Origin: Evernia prunastri
Lineage: Eukaryota; Ascomycota; Lecanoromycetes; Lecanorales; Parmeliaceae
Reading direction: 5' to 3'
DNA length: 49,283 nt
Assembly (NCBI GenBank): GCA_003184365.1
Contig: NKYR01000022.1
Location: 315,975 to 365,257, forward strand
A model generated the notes under the pieces. It was not told the DNA's origin. It did not search any database and saw only the letters and a list, made by a program, of their open reading frames with translations. A program made the translations under genes and the position numbers. This document shows, one piece after another, positions 25,001 through 34,560 of the stretch; within the stretch, counting starts at the first letter, position 1, and the number at the start of each line of letters is the position of its first letter.

Positions 25001-25724
25001 TAAAGAAAGCTTTAATTTATAGATCAAATTAAATTTTTTTTTAAAAATTTTATATAAATCGATCTTCTTAATAAAGAGTGCTAAGCTTTTCGTTATATAA
25101 TATTCGAATTTTATATTTTCGTAAACTTTAAATAAACGTTATTCGTTAAGTTTAAGATTCTATATTTAAAATTATAGCGAATAATTATCTTCGTCTAAAC
25201 GAACTTTATTGCATTAAAAATATTATTTCTAATTAATTTTCAAGACTTTATAAAAAATTTTAATATCGAATTAATTTTCGAGATAATTCTCGTTAGAATT
25301 TCTCTTAATTTAACTTTATATAGAATTTCAAATACGATAATAAAGATAAAAGTATTCTCTGCTATATTAAGAGGGTATTTAATTTCTATTAGTAAATTAT
25401 CTTAATTCTCTTCGTATTTATCGATTAATAAATAACATAATACGATCTTTATCGTCTAATCAATACGCTTAGCTTATTCGTTTATCGAAAAATAATAAAT
25501 TATAATTATTTTTAAAATTATCTCGTATTTTACAAATAGTATCTTTTAGAAAACGTTTATAAATTTCAAATTTTTATCTGAGATTAGATAAAAGAAAATT
25601 TCTTAGATATAATCGAAATATCGTTCGATTTAAATTTTTACGAAGTTCTTCTCGTTCTCGAATATCAGACGTATAAATTTTAAAAATTTATCAATTATTA
25701 TCAAATTATAGTTATAATTATCGC
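22026..25724. mobile_element. RIP-degraded repeat tract beginning with an LTR-like sequence
   Basis: The tract begins TGTCACGGTCG, a common start of fungal LTRs, directly after the Copia C protease. The rest is AT-rich with CpG-containing words and no readable frame on either strand. I could not identify RT, integrase or transposase motifs. Its right edge is the LINE at 25725. Confidence 0.4.
23040..23420. repeat. Degenerate tandem repeat
   Basis: Three or more imperfect units contain GCGCGAT/ACGCGAG, TTTTTCGAAGATTCGAAAT and AAGTTTAAAGTTATTAA, and end in TCTAATAACGAGYACTTA. The spacing is about 110-130 bp. The units have diverged mostly by A/T-increasing transitions. Confidence 0.5.
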
Positions 25725-28142
25725 TCAGCTAACGGCCCGAGCCGTAGGACAGAAACGGGCCCTAGAATGCCTAGCAGGCTCGACGTGGGGAGCGACATTC
25801 GCCAAGTGCCGCACGGTGTATAGTATGGTAATACGCCCGATGTTAACGTTCGCAGCGCCGATTTGGCACCACCCTCGCGGGATAGAAGGATTCTCCCGGA
25901 AGCCCTCCGAGAAGCTAACCAAGATACAAAATGAGTGTCTTCGCAGGGTGACCGGAGCATATAAGGCAACTCCCATCCCGGTCCTAGAGGCGGAGGCTTC
26001 TATAGCCCCCCTGGAATACCAACTCGACAAGCTGGTATTGCAACACCAAGCTCTACGAGGTACCCACCCCGCCACGAAAGAGGGCAACGAGCGAATCGCC
26101 CGGTACTTCCAGGGTAGCAGAGGCAGGAAAAGGAAACGAGGGCCTACACCTACGGTGACGAAAGAGGCCTGGGCTCTTAAAGCCCTGAAAGAAAAAAGCT
26201 GGGACCTAGCGGCCACCAGCACAAGAAGAAAGAAGAATTGGGTTAATCCATATAGGGACGTCGAGGAATATCAGAGCATTGACGTAATTGGACGGAAAAT
26301 ACAAGACTGGTTCCGAGAACGGAGATCCAAGAAATGGGAAAAATATCAACGAAGAATTCCTATCGCAACGAGAACCCCTGCCCAGGCAGGGAACTTATAT
26401 GACGGCAGGTTCGACCACCACAAGATGCTGAGGAAGGCTGAGAGCTCGGTCGCTGTCCAAATGAGAAGCGGCAAAATCGGGCTTAACGCATTCCTCAACA
26501 GGATNCCGATTTGGCACCACCCTCGCGGGATAGAAGGATTCTCCCGGAAGCCCTCCGAGAAGCTAACCAAGATACAAAATGAGTGTCTTCGCAGGGTGAC
26601 CGGAGCATATAAGGCAACTCCCATCCCGGTCCTAGAGGCGGAGGCTTCTATAGCCCCCCTGGAATACCAACTCGACAAGCTGGTATTGCAACACCAAGCT
26701 CTACGAGGTACCCACCCCGCCACGAAAGAGGGCAACGAGCGAATCGCCCGGTACTTCCAGGGTAGCAGAGGCAGGAAAAGGAAACGAGGGCCTACACCTA
26801 CGGTGACGAAAGAGGCCTGGGCTCTTAAAGCCCTGAAAGAAAAAAGCTGGGACCTANNNNNNNNNNNNNNNNNNNNNNNNNNNNNNNNNNNNNNNNNNNN
26901 NNNNNNNNNNNNNNNNNNNNNNNNNNNNNNNNNNNNNNNNNNNNNNNNNNNNNNNNNNNNNNNNNNNNNNNNNNNNNNNNNNNNNNNNNNNNNNNNNNCA
27001 ATATTAATCCCCTCGGGGTAGAGGAGACCATTAAGCCCAAAAAGGGCGCACGAAGAAGCGATCGTACCCGCCTCTAGAGGCGGGGGCGATCAGAGATACA
27101 AAAGTCAGAGAATAGAAGAGTCGGCGCAAAGAGGTAGAGAGATGTGCGGTGGTGTAATAGGGCTCCTAAGGAGCACAGCAGAAGGGAGAGCGTACTGTTT
27201 AGTTGAAGTTTTTGTCCAGAGGTTCGCCCTCAGGTTTCTTCAACGCCCAGCCGTAAAGCTGGTTCAGCGTTAATGTTACCCTCATTAGCTTACATCAAGT
27301 AGCTAGCATAGGCGTNCGTCGAGGAATATCAGAGCATTGACGTAATTGGACGGAAAATACAAGACTGGTTCCGAGAACGGAGATCCAAGAAATGGGAAAA
27401 ATATCAACGAAGAATTCCTATCGCAACGAGAACCCCTGCCCAGGCAGGGAACTTATATGACGGCAGGTTCGACCACCACAAGATGCTGAGGAAGGCTGAG
27501 AGCTCGGTCGCTGTCCAAATGAGAAGCGGCAAAATCGGGCTTAACGCATTCCTCAACAGGATAAGGGTTCCAGGTATCGACCCCGACTGCAGGTGCGGAT
27601 GGAGAAGACAAGATGTCAAGCATATCCTCCTCTTCTGTCCGAGATCGCGGGAGGATAAACCACGGCTACTTGCGGAGGCGGGTACCCGGGACTTCCAGAC
27701 AATGCTGACCACGACCAAAGGGATCCGGGTAGCGGCAAGGTGGATGGTTAACTCCGGCTGGTTAAACAGCTTCGAGTTGGCCAGCGAACAACTCCAACGG
27801 TCAAGACTACCCCTCGGGGTAGAGGAGACCATTAAGCCCAAAAAGGGCGCACGAAGAAGCGATCGTACCCGCCTCTAGAGGCGGGGGCGATCAGAGATAC
27901 AAAAGTCAGAGAATAGAAGAGTCGGCGCAAAGAGGTAGAGAGATGTGCGGTGGTGTAATAGGGCTCCTAAGGAGCACAGCAGAAGGGAGAGCGTACTGTT
28001 TAGTTGAAGTTTTTGTCCAGAGGTTCGCCCTCAGGTTTCTTCAACGCCCAGCCGTAAAGCTGGTTCAGCGTTAATGTTACCCTCATTAGCTTACATCAAG
28101 TAGCTAGCATAGGCGTATAAAACAATCAATCAATCAATCAAT
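25725..28142 (+). mobile_element. Tad-like LINE: reverse transcriptase C-terminal part, 3' UTR and (CAAT)n tail
   Basis: The frame is open from 25725 (LTARAVGQKRALEC) into MVIRPMLTFAAPIWH, typical of the end of Tad-clade RT. It continues through a basic linker, GLNAFLNRIRVPG and a zinc-knuckle-like C-x-C ... H-x4-C ... C at about 27590-27640, ending with the stop at 27876-27878. A 3' UTR of about 240 bp follows and ends in CAAT repeats at 28121-28141. The interval is internally scrambled: 25858-26208 recurs at 26506-26856, 26259-26504 at 27317-27562, and 27009-27315 at 27810-28116, all bounded by Ns. The simplest element is 25725-26504 continued by 27563-28142. It lacks EN and most of RT, so it is 5'-truncated. 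It is not RIPed. Confidence 0.9.
26857..26998. other. Assembly gap (142 N)
   Basis: The run of Ns lies inside the duplicated LINE sequence. It and the single Ns at 110, 1402, 7329, 17711, 18021, 26505 and 27316 mark unresolved repeat joins. Confidence 0.95.
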
Positions 28143-28266
28143 ATAAAACGGTAAATAAATTATTTCGGTTCTTTTTATGAGTAGGTATATTTTTAATAAT
28201 TAGTCTATTATCGTTAGTATTTTAATACTGTAGATTTTAAAAAACGTTTTTCTAAAATAACCGTCA
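28143..28266. other. AT-rich edge of the repeat compartment
   Basis: This is the last 124 bp of AT-rich sequence. Composition becomes balanced at about 28265 and stays so to the window end, making this the boundary between the repeat-rich and gene-bearing compartments. Confidence 0.6.
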
Positions 28267-28364
28267 TATCCCCTTGTGCGATGGTAATTCACACCCTACC
28301 CCGGGGGGTGCGCTATCCGGGTAGTCCCGGGGTAGGGTGTGAATTACCATCGCACAAGGGGATA
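28267..28364 (+). mobile_element. 98-bp foldback MITE, copy 1
   Basis: The two arms (28267-28306 and 28325-28364) are a perfect 40-bp inverted repeat around a short GC-rich loop. Ends read TATCCCC...GGGGATA, so a TA target duplication is likely, as for Tc1/mariner-type MITEs. There is no coding capacity. A second copy of identical length in opposite orientation is at 35933-36030. Confidence 0.85.
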
Positions 28365-28769
28365 GTCCTGCACCCTAACACCGTACTGAAACCATTCCCC
28401 AAAAAGTAACCGCCTTTACACCGTTTCTTGGATCCATAGCCTTCCGCTAAGGTAATAACAAGAACTATTCATCAATGTTTCAAAGCTTAAAACAGAATCC
28501 CTATAAATTGCAGCGCCTTCAAGGTCCTCTTCAAAGAGTGACGCAGAGATTTCCCGACGACAATGTACATCAAGCGCCAAGGAATGGTGATGCATCAAGA
28601 CCCCGATGTTGGAGGTAGCCAGTTGATATCGTCTCATCATAACCGCGTCCCCACCGTTCTAGAAGTCCTTTACGATGACATGATACCTGTACGGCCGACA
28701 TCATCCCTCGCATCATATCTCTTGCTGCAAGGTCCTCACGACTTCCTTCCGACCTGACTCCCCCTTGCT
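28365..28769. other. Region upstream of the ankyrin pseudogene
   Basis: No confident gene. A 74-codon minus frame at 28416-28640 (with SLALDVHCRREISASLFEED) and a 64-codon plus frame at 28563-28757 overlap each other. The minus frame looks more protein-like and could be a decayed exon. Confidence 0.3.
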
Positions 28770-29157
28770 CCCCCAGCTGTCACGGTACACCAAGCTGATG
28801 GTTATGCGTTGCGTGATCCCAGAGCAAAGGGCGAACCCCTGCGGAGGATATTTCACGGAGGCACTGAAGCCTTATCTGAGCTTCGTGATCCCAAGCCCTA
28901 CTCAGCATGAAAATACTTCGCCGCCCTGGATGCCGACCGGTTCGCGGGGCTTAGACTCTACCGGTAACATGTTCGACCATTTATGCGGGTGCCTAGTGGC
29001 ACAACATCTCAAAACCTCTGAGACGAGGAAGCCGAAGCGCAAGAGCACCTCACTGACTTGGGGAGCTGCACACGCAGCAGCAGAAAGCGGAGATCTTGCC
29101 AAACTTCGCCCGCTCATGTTAACGCGCGGTGTACACGTCGATGCCGAAGACAAATAA
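28770..29157 (+). pseudogene. Ankyrin-repeat gene, 5' part, interrupted by an LTR element
   Basis: The plus strand first reads a protein-like frame (HQADGYALRDPRAKGEP ... KYFAALDADRFAGL) with an in-frame TGA near 28908. A second frame then ends in WGAAHAAAESGDLAKLRPL and GVHVDAEDK, which is the end of one ankyrin repeat. The repeat stops exactly where the LTR element starts at 29158 and resumes at about 30518. The gene would have encoded an intracellular protein-interaction scaffold. Decay before the insertion point shows it is a pseudogene or that an intron was missed. Confidence 0.65.
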
Positions 29158-29292
29158 CAGAAATGATGGACACCAAAGATGTGGTCTAGAGGTAGAAGGA
29201 TGACTAGTCTAGAAGAATGGTGGGCAGAGGCCACATCTACACTGTGGGCCAAGGGCAGGCTAGTCCCGGGTTGGCTAGACCCCTCGTCAACT
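29158..29292 (-). repeat. 3' LTR (in element orientation) of the gag-only element
   Basis: 135 bp, one mismatch to 30383-30517. Contains a TG...CA core. Confidence 0.85.
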
Positions 29293-29332
29293 CCTCCCAT
29301 GCAAACAAGACCAAGCCCCAGCGACCATATGT

Positions 29333-30310
29333 CTAGCCAACACCGGAATTCACATCGAATGCAGGCACATATCCTCCATATCCTTCAGCTCCATAAGCTG
29401 GTGTAGACGCCACAACACTCCCAGACAAGACAAGACCACCCCCAGTGTACTCCTGATCCTTCTTCAAAATCGACCGAGGTGCATCCAAGGCAGAGGTACT
29501 CCATGTGACTGATTTGGATCCAATGGAGGCTGGCTGAGAAGCTGGCTTGGAATCCGGAGACGGCAGTAGAAATTGAGGCGAGATTCTCTCCTCAGGAAGC
29601 TTCTTTTCCGCCGAAAACGAAGCCCAAAGAGAATCCAGCTTGGTGGCAGACACATTCCTCCTGACAACGTCTTTGTAGAACGAGACCTCTCGAGACTGAG
29701 TCTCCTCGAATTCGATTTTCTTGATAATTATCTGAGACTTATGAGCGTCCTCCATGGCCACGAATGCCCCATGCAATGATCTTCCCCCGCTTCCCCGAAC
29801 AATGACCTCTCGACGTAACCCCGGATCCATCAAACCCTTGAGAAATGCACTGTAGATCAGATCCAGCATGGATGATTCAATCATTGAAAGTGGGAGGCCC
29901 TCGGAGAGACGGTCTCGGCATCCGAAACGACGAGTGATCTGTACGGCACGCTGATAGTAGGATAAGAGGGTTTCGTCAGGATTTGGATGTAGGCTGTCGA
30001 CTTCTTCCGGAAAGGATGTCGTAATAGTCTCGACAGACTTAGTAGGATATTTTTCTTTGAATAATAATAGGAATCGGTCAAGAGACTCCTGAGTGTAAGG
30101 CGCGGCAAGCAATGGAATGATGTCTAAAGAAGTCTCTGCCCAATCGGCAGCCTCCTTCATAAGAAGTATATCCACAGAGCTCAAATATAGCTCTGGGGCA
30201 ATGGTTCCTGCTTCGGAGCCTCGCAATTCGTGCTCAAGACGCTTCAGCCAGCGAGAGGCCGGTTCTGAACCATCATAGGTACCGCAAAATTCGAATGTAG
30301 GACGAGGCAT
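29333..30310 (-). CDS. Retrotransposon gag-like protein
   Basis: An intact 325-codon frame on the minus strand starts about 73 bp inside the upstream LTR (30383-30517) and ends 40 bp before the downstream LTR. The N-terminal half has the gag capsid pattern: SRWLKRLEHEL near residues 19-29, WAETSLDIIP near 56-65, FLLLFKEKYP near 80-89, and a following SYYQRAVQITRRFG helix. The C-terminal 100 residues are Ser/Pro/Gly-rich. No CCHC zinc knuckle is present. In the family, gag forms the particle that packages element RNA. The intact frame beside near-identical LTRs suggests recent function. Alternative: a domesticated gag, less likely given the flanking LTRs. Confidence 0.75.
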   Translation of the reverse strand: MPRPTFEFCGTYDGSEPASRWLKRLEHELRGSEAGTIAPELYLSSVDILLMKEAADWAETSLDIIPLLAAPYTQESLDRFLLLFKEKYPTKSVETITTSFPEEVDSLHPNPDETLLSYYQRAVQITRRFGCRDRLSEGLPLSMIESSMLDLIYSAFLKGLMDPGLRREVIVRGSGGRSLHGAFVAMEDAHKSQIIIKKIEFEETQSREVSFYKDVVRRNVSATKLDSLWASFSAEKKLPEERISPQFLLPSPDSKPASQPASIGSKSVTWSTSALDAPRSILKKDQEYTGGGLVLSGSVVASTPAYGAEGYGGYVPAFDVNSGVG

Positions 30311-30382
30311 GACTAATATAACGAATGACTAATATAATAACGAGTGATCCCTCAAGGCCCTGAATGATCGCACCGTGATCGC
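30311..30382. other. Leader and primer-binding region of the gag-only element
   Basis: Seventy-two bases lie between the 5' LTR (30383-30517) and the gag start. The sequence next to the LTR (minus strand: GCGATCACGGTGCGATC) would be the tRNA primer-binding site. The primer tRNA cannot be identified by eye. Confidence 0.4.
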
Positions 30383-30517
30383 CAGAAATGATGGACACCA
30401 AAGATGTGGTCTCGAGGTAGAAGGATGACTAGTCTAGAAGAATGGTGGGCAGAGGCCACATCTACACTGTGGGCCAAGGGCAGGCTAGTCCCGGGTTGGC
30501 TAGACCCCTCGTCAACT
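30383..30517 (-). repeat. 5' LTR (in element orientation) of the gag-only element
   Basis: 135 bp, partner of 29158-29292. It should carry the promoter for the gag frame. Confidence 0.85.
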
Positions 30518-30970
30518 ACAACACTCCATGACACTGTCGCAGGTTGCTTCTCGACACGGACATCTCGAGATTGTCCATTTCCTCATCGCAAACCACGCAG
30601 CTGTCAATGCAACGGAACTAGGCGATCGTGCAGCGCTCCACTTCGCAGTCGCGCGAGGGCATGTCTCCATCGCCCGTTTCTTGCTCGAGCGCGGCGCACA
30701 CGTCAACCTACGCAAACGGCTTGGATTGACGCCCATCGCGCAGGCATCGAACACCGATGTTATAACCAGTCCTCTTGGAGCAGGGTGGGGATATGGAAGC
30801 CCCTGACGATAGGGGCGACACGCCACTGGACTGGGCGATCAACGTTCGGCTTGGGTGCCATGGTGCAGGCGCTTTTGGAGCATAGTGCGGTTCTCCGTGA
30901 TCGAGACGCCGACGGGAAGACACCGATGGATAGGGTGGCGAGGGGGGGGGCGAGGGGGGGGCGAGGGGTT
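30518..30970 (+). pseudogene. Ankyrin-repeat gene, 3' part, frameshifted
   Basis: The frame resumes the repeats interrupted at 29157: TLSQVASRHGHLEIVHFLI, RAALHFAVARGHVSIARFL and RKRLGLTPIAQAS. It then shifts near 30775 (next frame EAPDDRGDTPLDWAI) and again near 30860 (AMVQALLEHSAVLRDRDADGK). Each piece is ankyrin-like, so at least two indels have accumulated. The remnant ends in a G-rich tract at 30943-30966. It is dead irrespective of the LTR insertion. Confidence 0.75.
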
Positions 30971-31575
30971 GGGATTGTGCTGAAAGTCGATATCCTGGCA
31001 AGGAGAAGACAGCCGTTTCCTAGGGATCAAAGGGGCTAATGCAGAGGGTGACGACGCTGTATGCGGTGAAGAAAGGCCCAAAAGGAAGACGAGAGCACAG
31101 TGTCATTCACTGGCGTGTAGGCTGTCTTCATTGAAAGGCCGCCACCCCCCAGAGATGGCAATGTCGATATACGCGCTCTCGGTTCGGCTGTCGCTCCTAG
31201 GACGTATCTCAGAGCAGTCGCCGCGGCGACTGGGGTGTTTATCTCGACACCTACTTAAGCCTCTGTGGACTGAGGAAACGGCATTCCGAGACGTCAATAG
31301 CGCTGCTAGCCTTGAATTGAAGTATTGTCGTTTAGGCTTACGTACTGGAGTCTACTGATTCTCATTCGGTCAAGTGAACGCCACAAGGCTGCTTTGTTTG
31401 GGCTGTTGAAAGTGATTTACGTAAACTTGTTACCACCCTTCCGGGCATTGCTTGCCTACAACACAAGGTCTAAGCGGTGAAGGAATCCAGATCTACTGAA
31501 GCGCTGCACAACGGGAGATCTGTACTGGTAGCTGCAAACAGCAGTCAGCAAGTGACTACCCCAGTCTTGGATCTG
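30971..31575. other. Intergenic, no gene seen
   Basis: Balanced composition, but short frames without recognisable domains on either strand. It lies downstream of the GH25 stop and presumably holds its 3' UTR. Confidence 0.5.
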
Positions 31576-32847
31576 CTACCGAAAATGCACACCTAGATGG
31601 TACTGTTTCGCAAAGGCGGTCGTCCAACCCCCAAAGAATTTATCCACCGTGGACACCCCTGGCTGGAAATCGTCCTGGACGGCCCAGAGCGGGAGATCGC
31701 TGCCGATATCCGTGTCTATCGATGCGAACATTGATGTCCATTGGCCACTTTCCAACGGCTATCAGTCTCATCCAATCAAAGCGGTCAGAGGTGAGGATCG
31801 TCTTACCGGTTGGCATATATTCCCCAGCTCCGCCCCGTGGCTTTGATGGCAGCAACCCACTGCTTGGCCAGAGCCTCGTTGCCAGCACTACCCAGTTTCC
31901 ATGCATTGCATGCTACGCCGGACTGACTCGCGTCTTCCGGCTCAATATCTAGCCAAAGATGGTTGGCCGGGATGTTGTTGCTATCGATTGCGTTGAGAAA
32001 TTCGCTGATCTGGGTTGAGATGGACTTGCAGGCCACGCCTGTCGGCTGTGTTCCCGTACCTACGATTCATCAGCGAGTGGCAGCTATGGGGTTAGGTTAC
32101 TTACAAGGAAACATGTACGCATCGATGCTCGTGATGCCAACGGCTTTGGCTGCTTTGTACGTAGTTGCCAGATTCGGATCTACAGCTCCACCCTGTGATA
32201 ATCTGTCAACGACTGTCATCCACACTTTCGCGATTGCAGAATCCTTACCGAGCCACATGCTTGGGTATAGCCACGCGGAATGACCTTCTTGATACCTTTA
32301 CCAGCCGCACACGTCCAGAAGCTGCTCGACTGAGCCGAGGAAAGGTCGAAGCTGGGCAGGTTACTCCCACTCGGTGGCGGCGGTGTAGAGCTCGACACAC
32401 AGCACTGCGACTCCGTTAGCTCCTCATGTTGATAGAACTGCTTTGGGGAATATTCGCCTCGATATCGCTTGGGCCAGGACAGGCTCCAGCAACGAAACTT
32501 CCGGAGCATGAATCTCCGGTGTTGATACAGGTACCGCTGCCGGAGCTGGTGCTACAAGTCGCTGTGACGCAGCATTCCACGCTGTCAGGATCGTTGGGGC
32601 AATAGCTTGCTACGCTGAAGCCTGAGGTGGTGCAGCTGGTTGTTTGCTGGCAGGTTCCTGCGCCGTACTGGGACATGATATGAGACATCTTGCCACAAAG
32701 CGCGAGGAAGAACGCGGGAGGTCATACCGGAGTACTACATGTCGAGCCGATCGCCCGCTCAGACAAAGACGAATCGCCTGCTTCGAGCTCTGTAGATGCT
32801 AAGCCTAGCGAGAAGAAGAGTACCAGAAGTGTAGCCTGGAGATACAT
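31576..32847 (-). CDS. Secreted GH25 muramidase (lysozyme) with Cys-rich N-terminal region
   Basis: Six exons on the minus strand: 32847-32728, 32667-32458, 32404-32249, 32192-32105, 32059-31807 and 31747-31576. They total 999 bp (332 aa). Introns are 45-60 bp with GT-AG ends, except 32405-32457, which reads GC...AG with a good GCTAAC branch site. Residues 1-18 form a signal peptide (MYLQATLLVLFFSLGLAS). Residues 43-113 hold two Cys-rich modules ending in ECC. The GH25 domain starts at residue 126 (LPSFDLSSAQ, Asp130) and has the catalytic DxE in LWLDIEP (Asp229, Glu231). It ends with GIYANRGQWTSMF, DLPLWAVQDD and FFGGW. Family members cleave bacterial peptidoglycan between MurNAc and GlcNAc, so an extracellular role against or on bacteria is likely. 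The phase of every junction is consistent. Confidence 0.9.
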
Positions 32848-33430
32848 TGTAATGACCTTCGCATGTCAGGAAATGAAGACTGAACCAAAGGAGTGAACCA
32901 ATTGTGGAGATATGCAGTTTATAAATGCGCGATCCCTTGTATGCAAGGCTTGAAGAAATCACCCGACCATCATGCAACCTCGATGCCACTGAAATTCCGA
33001 ATTTTCCGAATTGCATCATAGCCGATATCGCGTGCATGCTGGCATTGAGAGGTCTGATTGGATCGTAGGGGCCAAAGCGAGAAACTCGCCAAAGGGAGTC
33101 GCCCATTGGCCGAGGCTTCATGACTTGAAACGTCCACGTCGATCAACCCCAAAGGCCCCCAACTGCGTCCAACAGAGGGTGCGGCGCCCGCCATCCCGCT
33201 ATTCAATTTATGCATGTCAGCGGAGAGTCCTTGGCAGCGATGATAGGTTGTAATTAGAAGTAGGTAGTAGCAGTTCTAACCTTACTCTGTCAAAAGAGTT
33301 GGAAAGGTGCAGCGTGCAGCGTGCTTCCTGCTGGAAGTCTTGCTAGCCGCATATAGCATAGTGGGCATCCTCCCGCAGCGGGCTTCCTCCATAGAAGATA
33401 ATCAAACCTTACTACGCACAACTCGTGTGT
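32848..33430. other. Upstream region of the GH25 gene
   Basis: About 580 bp that should contain the GH25 promoter. No gene is recognisable and the overlapping short frames are unconvincing. Confidence 0.4.
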
Positions 33431-33737
33431 CTACCTGTCCTTGAAGTTGATAGAGCTGATCCTGTACTGTGTATTCTTGACGTCTGAATGCTTTTCGCGC
33501 AGACTTCCATAATGAACATCACGGCACGAAAGGGCCCCCAATCGAAGTTCATGGCCAGAGCCGCTGTCCAGGGCACTGGACGCAGACAACCGTAGCGACG
33601 GAATACTGATCTGGTATCTGTCGATGCCCGCGTCTCTGAACGGATCTGACTTCTCAGCTCCCCTAGGGCTTGCCGGGTCCACACGGAACGTGATTGATGC
33701 CAGGCCGAGTGAGTCCGGGGATAATGTGATACCAAGT
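33431..33737 (-). CDS. Possible last exon of an uncharacterised gene
   Basis: A 101-codon minus frame (ITLSPDSLGLASITFRVD ... LRLGALSCRDVHYGSLREK ... RISSINFKDR, stop at 33431-33433) looks protein-like and has no low complexity. A CAG acceptor-like site lies just upstream (minus strand CCAACAG before CTATAAC). I found no convincing upstream exon or start and do not recognise a family. It may be a gene remnant or chance. Confidence 0.25.
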
Positions 33738-34560
33738 TATAGCTGTTGGCGAGGATAGCACCGTGCGCACCTTTGCTACCTCCACTCCAGATACCGCGCT
33801 CAAGAACCTAGGTACTTCAATCGTGGCACGCATTTGGCTCGTTCCTCGCCGATAGGGAATCAATCTTCCACCATCAGCATGGTAAAGAACAAATCACGTC
33901 AGAGCAAGATCTGACAAGCTGTGACGAATGATTGGATGAAAAGCCAGTAGGATTCAGACATAAGTGCAACTCTATTCACCATCGAATCATCCATACTTCC
34001 CAAAGCTTTTGGGCGTCAGAGGGGAAAAGGGTGAGTGAGTACCGGTGAGACGCGTTTCAAAGCAGAGCACCAGTCTTGTGTCATTGACATGTGTGGACTG
34101 GAAGCGCCATGACTTCAAGAACGCTTTCGTTTCATCGTTTCATCAAATTCATCAAGGCAAAAGCTCATCCAATCATGCTCCGCTGCCTCACGTTGAAACA
34201 ATAACCGCCGCCAAGGCCTATTTATTAAGTAAATCCAGACCGCCTCAACCGCCAAGACCATGCCACGCACGAAAATGAAGGCGCTAGCTCCGCCACAACG
34301 CCACGACGCCACGCCACGGGAAAGTGACATTTTGATTTAAAGAACCTGCTTTCCTCTCATTCACAAGACATGTAAATTATTAATTTCTCATCACCTGCCC
34401 TCCTTCTGTAAATAATTCACTTACACCTCCTATTTCCTTCCCTTCCCCCCGCTCTCCTAATACTTCACCCTATCCTTTGACGAACACCTCACTATCCTTT
34501 CACCACAACCAGCATACCGCATCTCTTTTCTTCCCACTACATATTAAAGGAGTAGCAAAC
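33738..34560. other. Intergenic, 5' region of the MARVEL gene
   Basis: No gene seen. The last 250 bp are pyrimidine-rich (CTCCTTC, CCTTCCCC, CACCTCAC), as is common in ascomycete promoters and 5' UTRs just before the start codon. Confidence 0.5.

Larger units (their letters stand above)
29158..30517 (-). mobile_element. Young gag-only LTR retrotransposon inserted in the ankyrin gene
   Basis: Two 135-bp direct repeats (29158-29292 and 30383-30517) differ at one base (29188 A, 30413 C) and enclose about 1.1 kb. The only internal gene is a gag-like frame on the minus strand. There is no protease, RT or integrase, so it must be mobilised in trans, like TRIM or gag-only elements. Near-identical LTRs and no RIP signature make it recent. 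The exact ends are uncertain by a few bases, since a TG...CA core (29164-29289) lies inside the repeated block, and no unambiguous target duplication is visible. Confidence 0.85.

Noticed and set aside
25718..26735. Minus-strand frames opposite the LINE
   Set aside because: Shadows of the plus-strand LINE coding frame.
28267..28364. Strong hairpin considered as a transcription terminator or CRISPR-like repeat
   Set aside because: A second full-length copy in another intergenic site with TA ends fits a MITE; no spacer array exists and the genome is eukaryotic.
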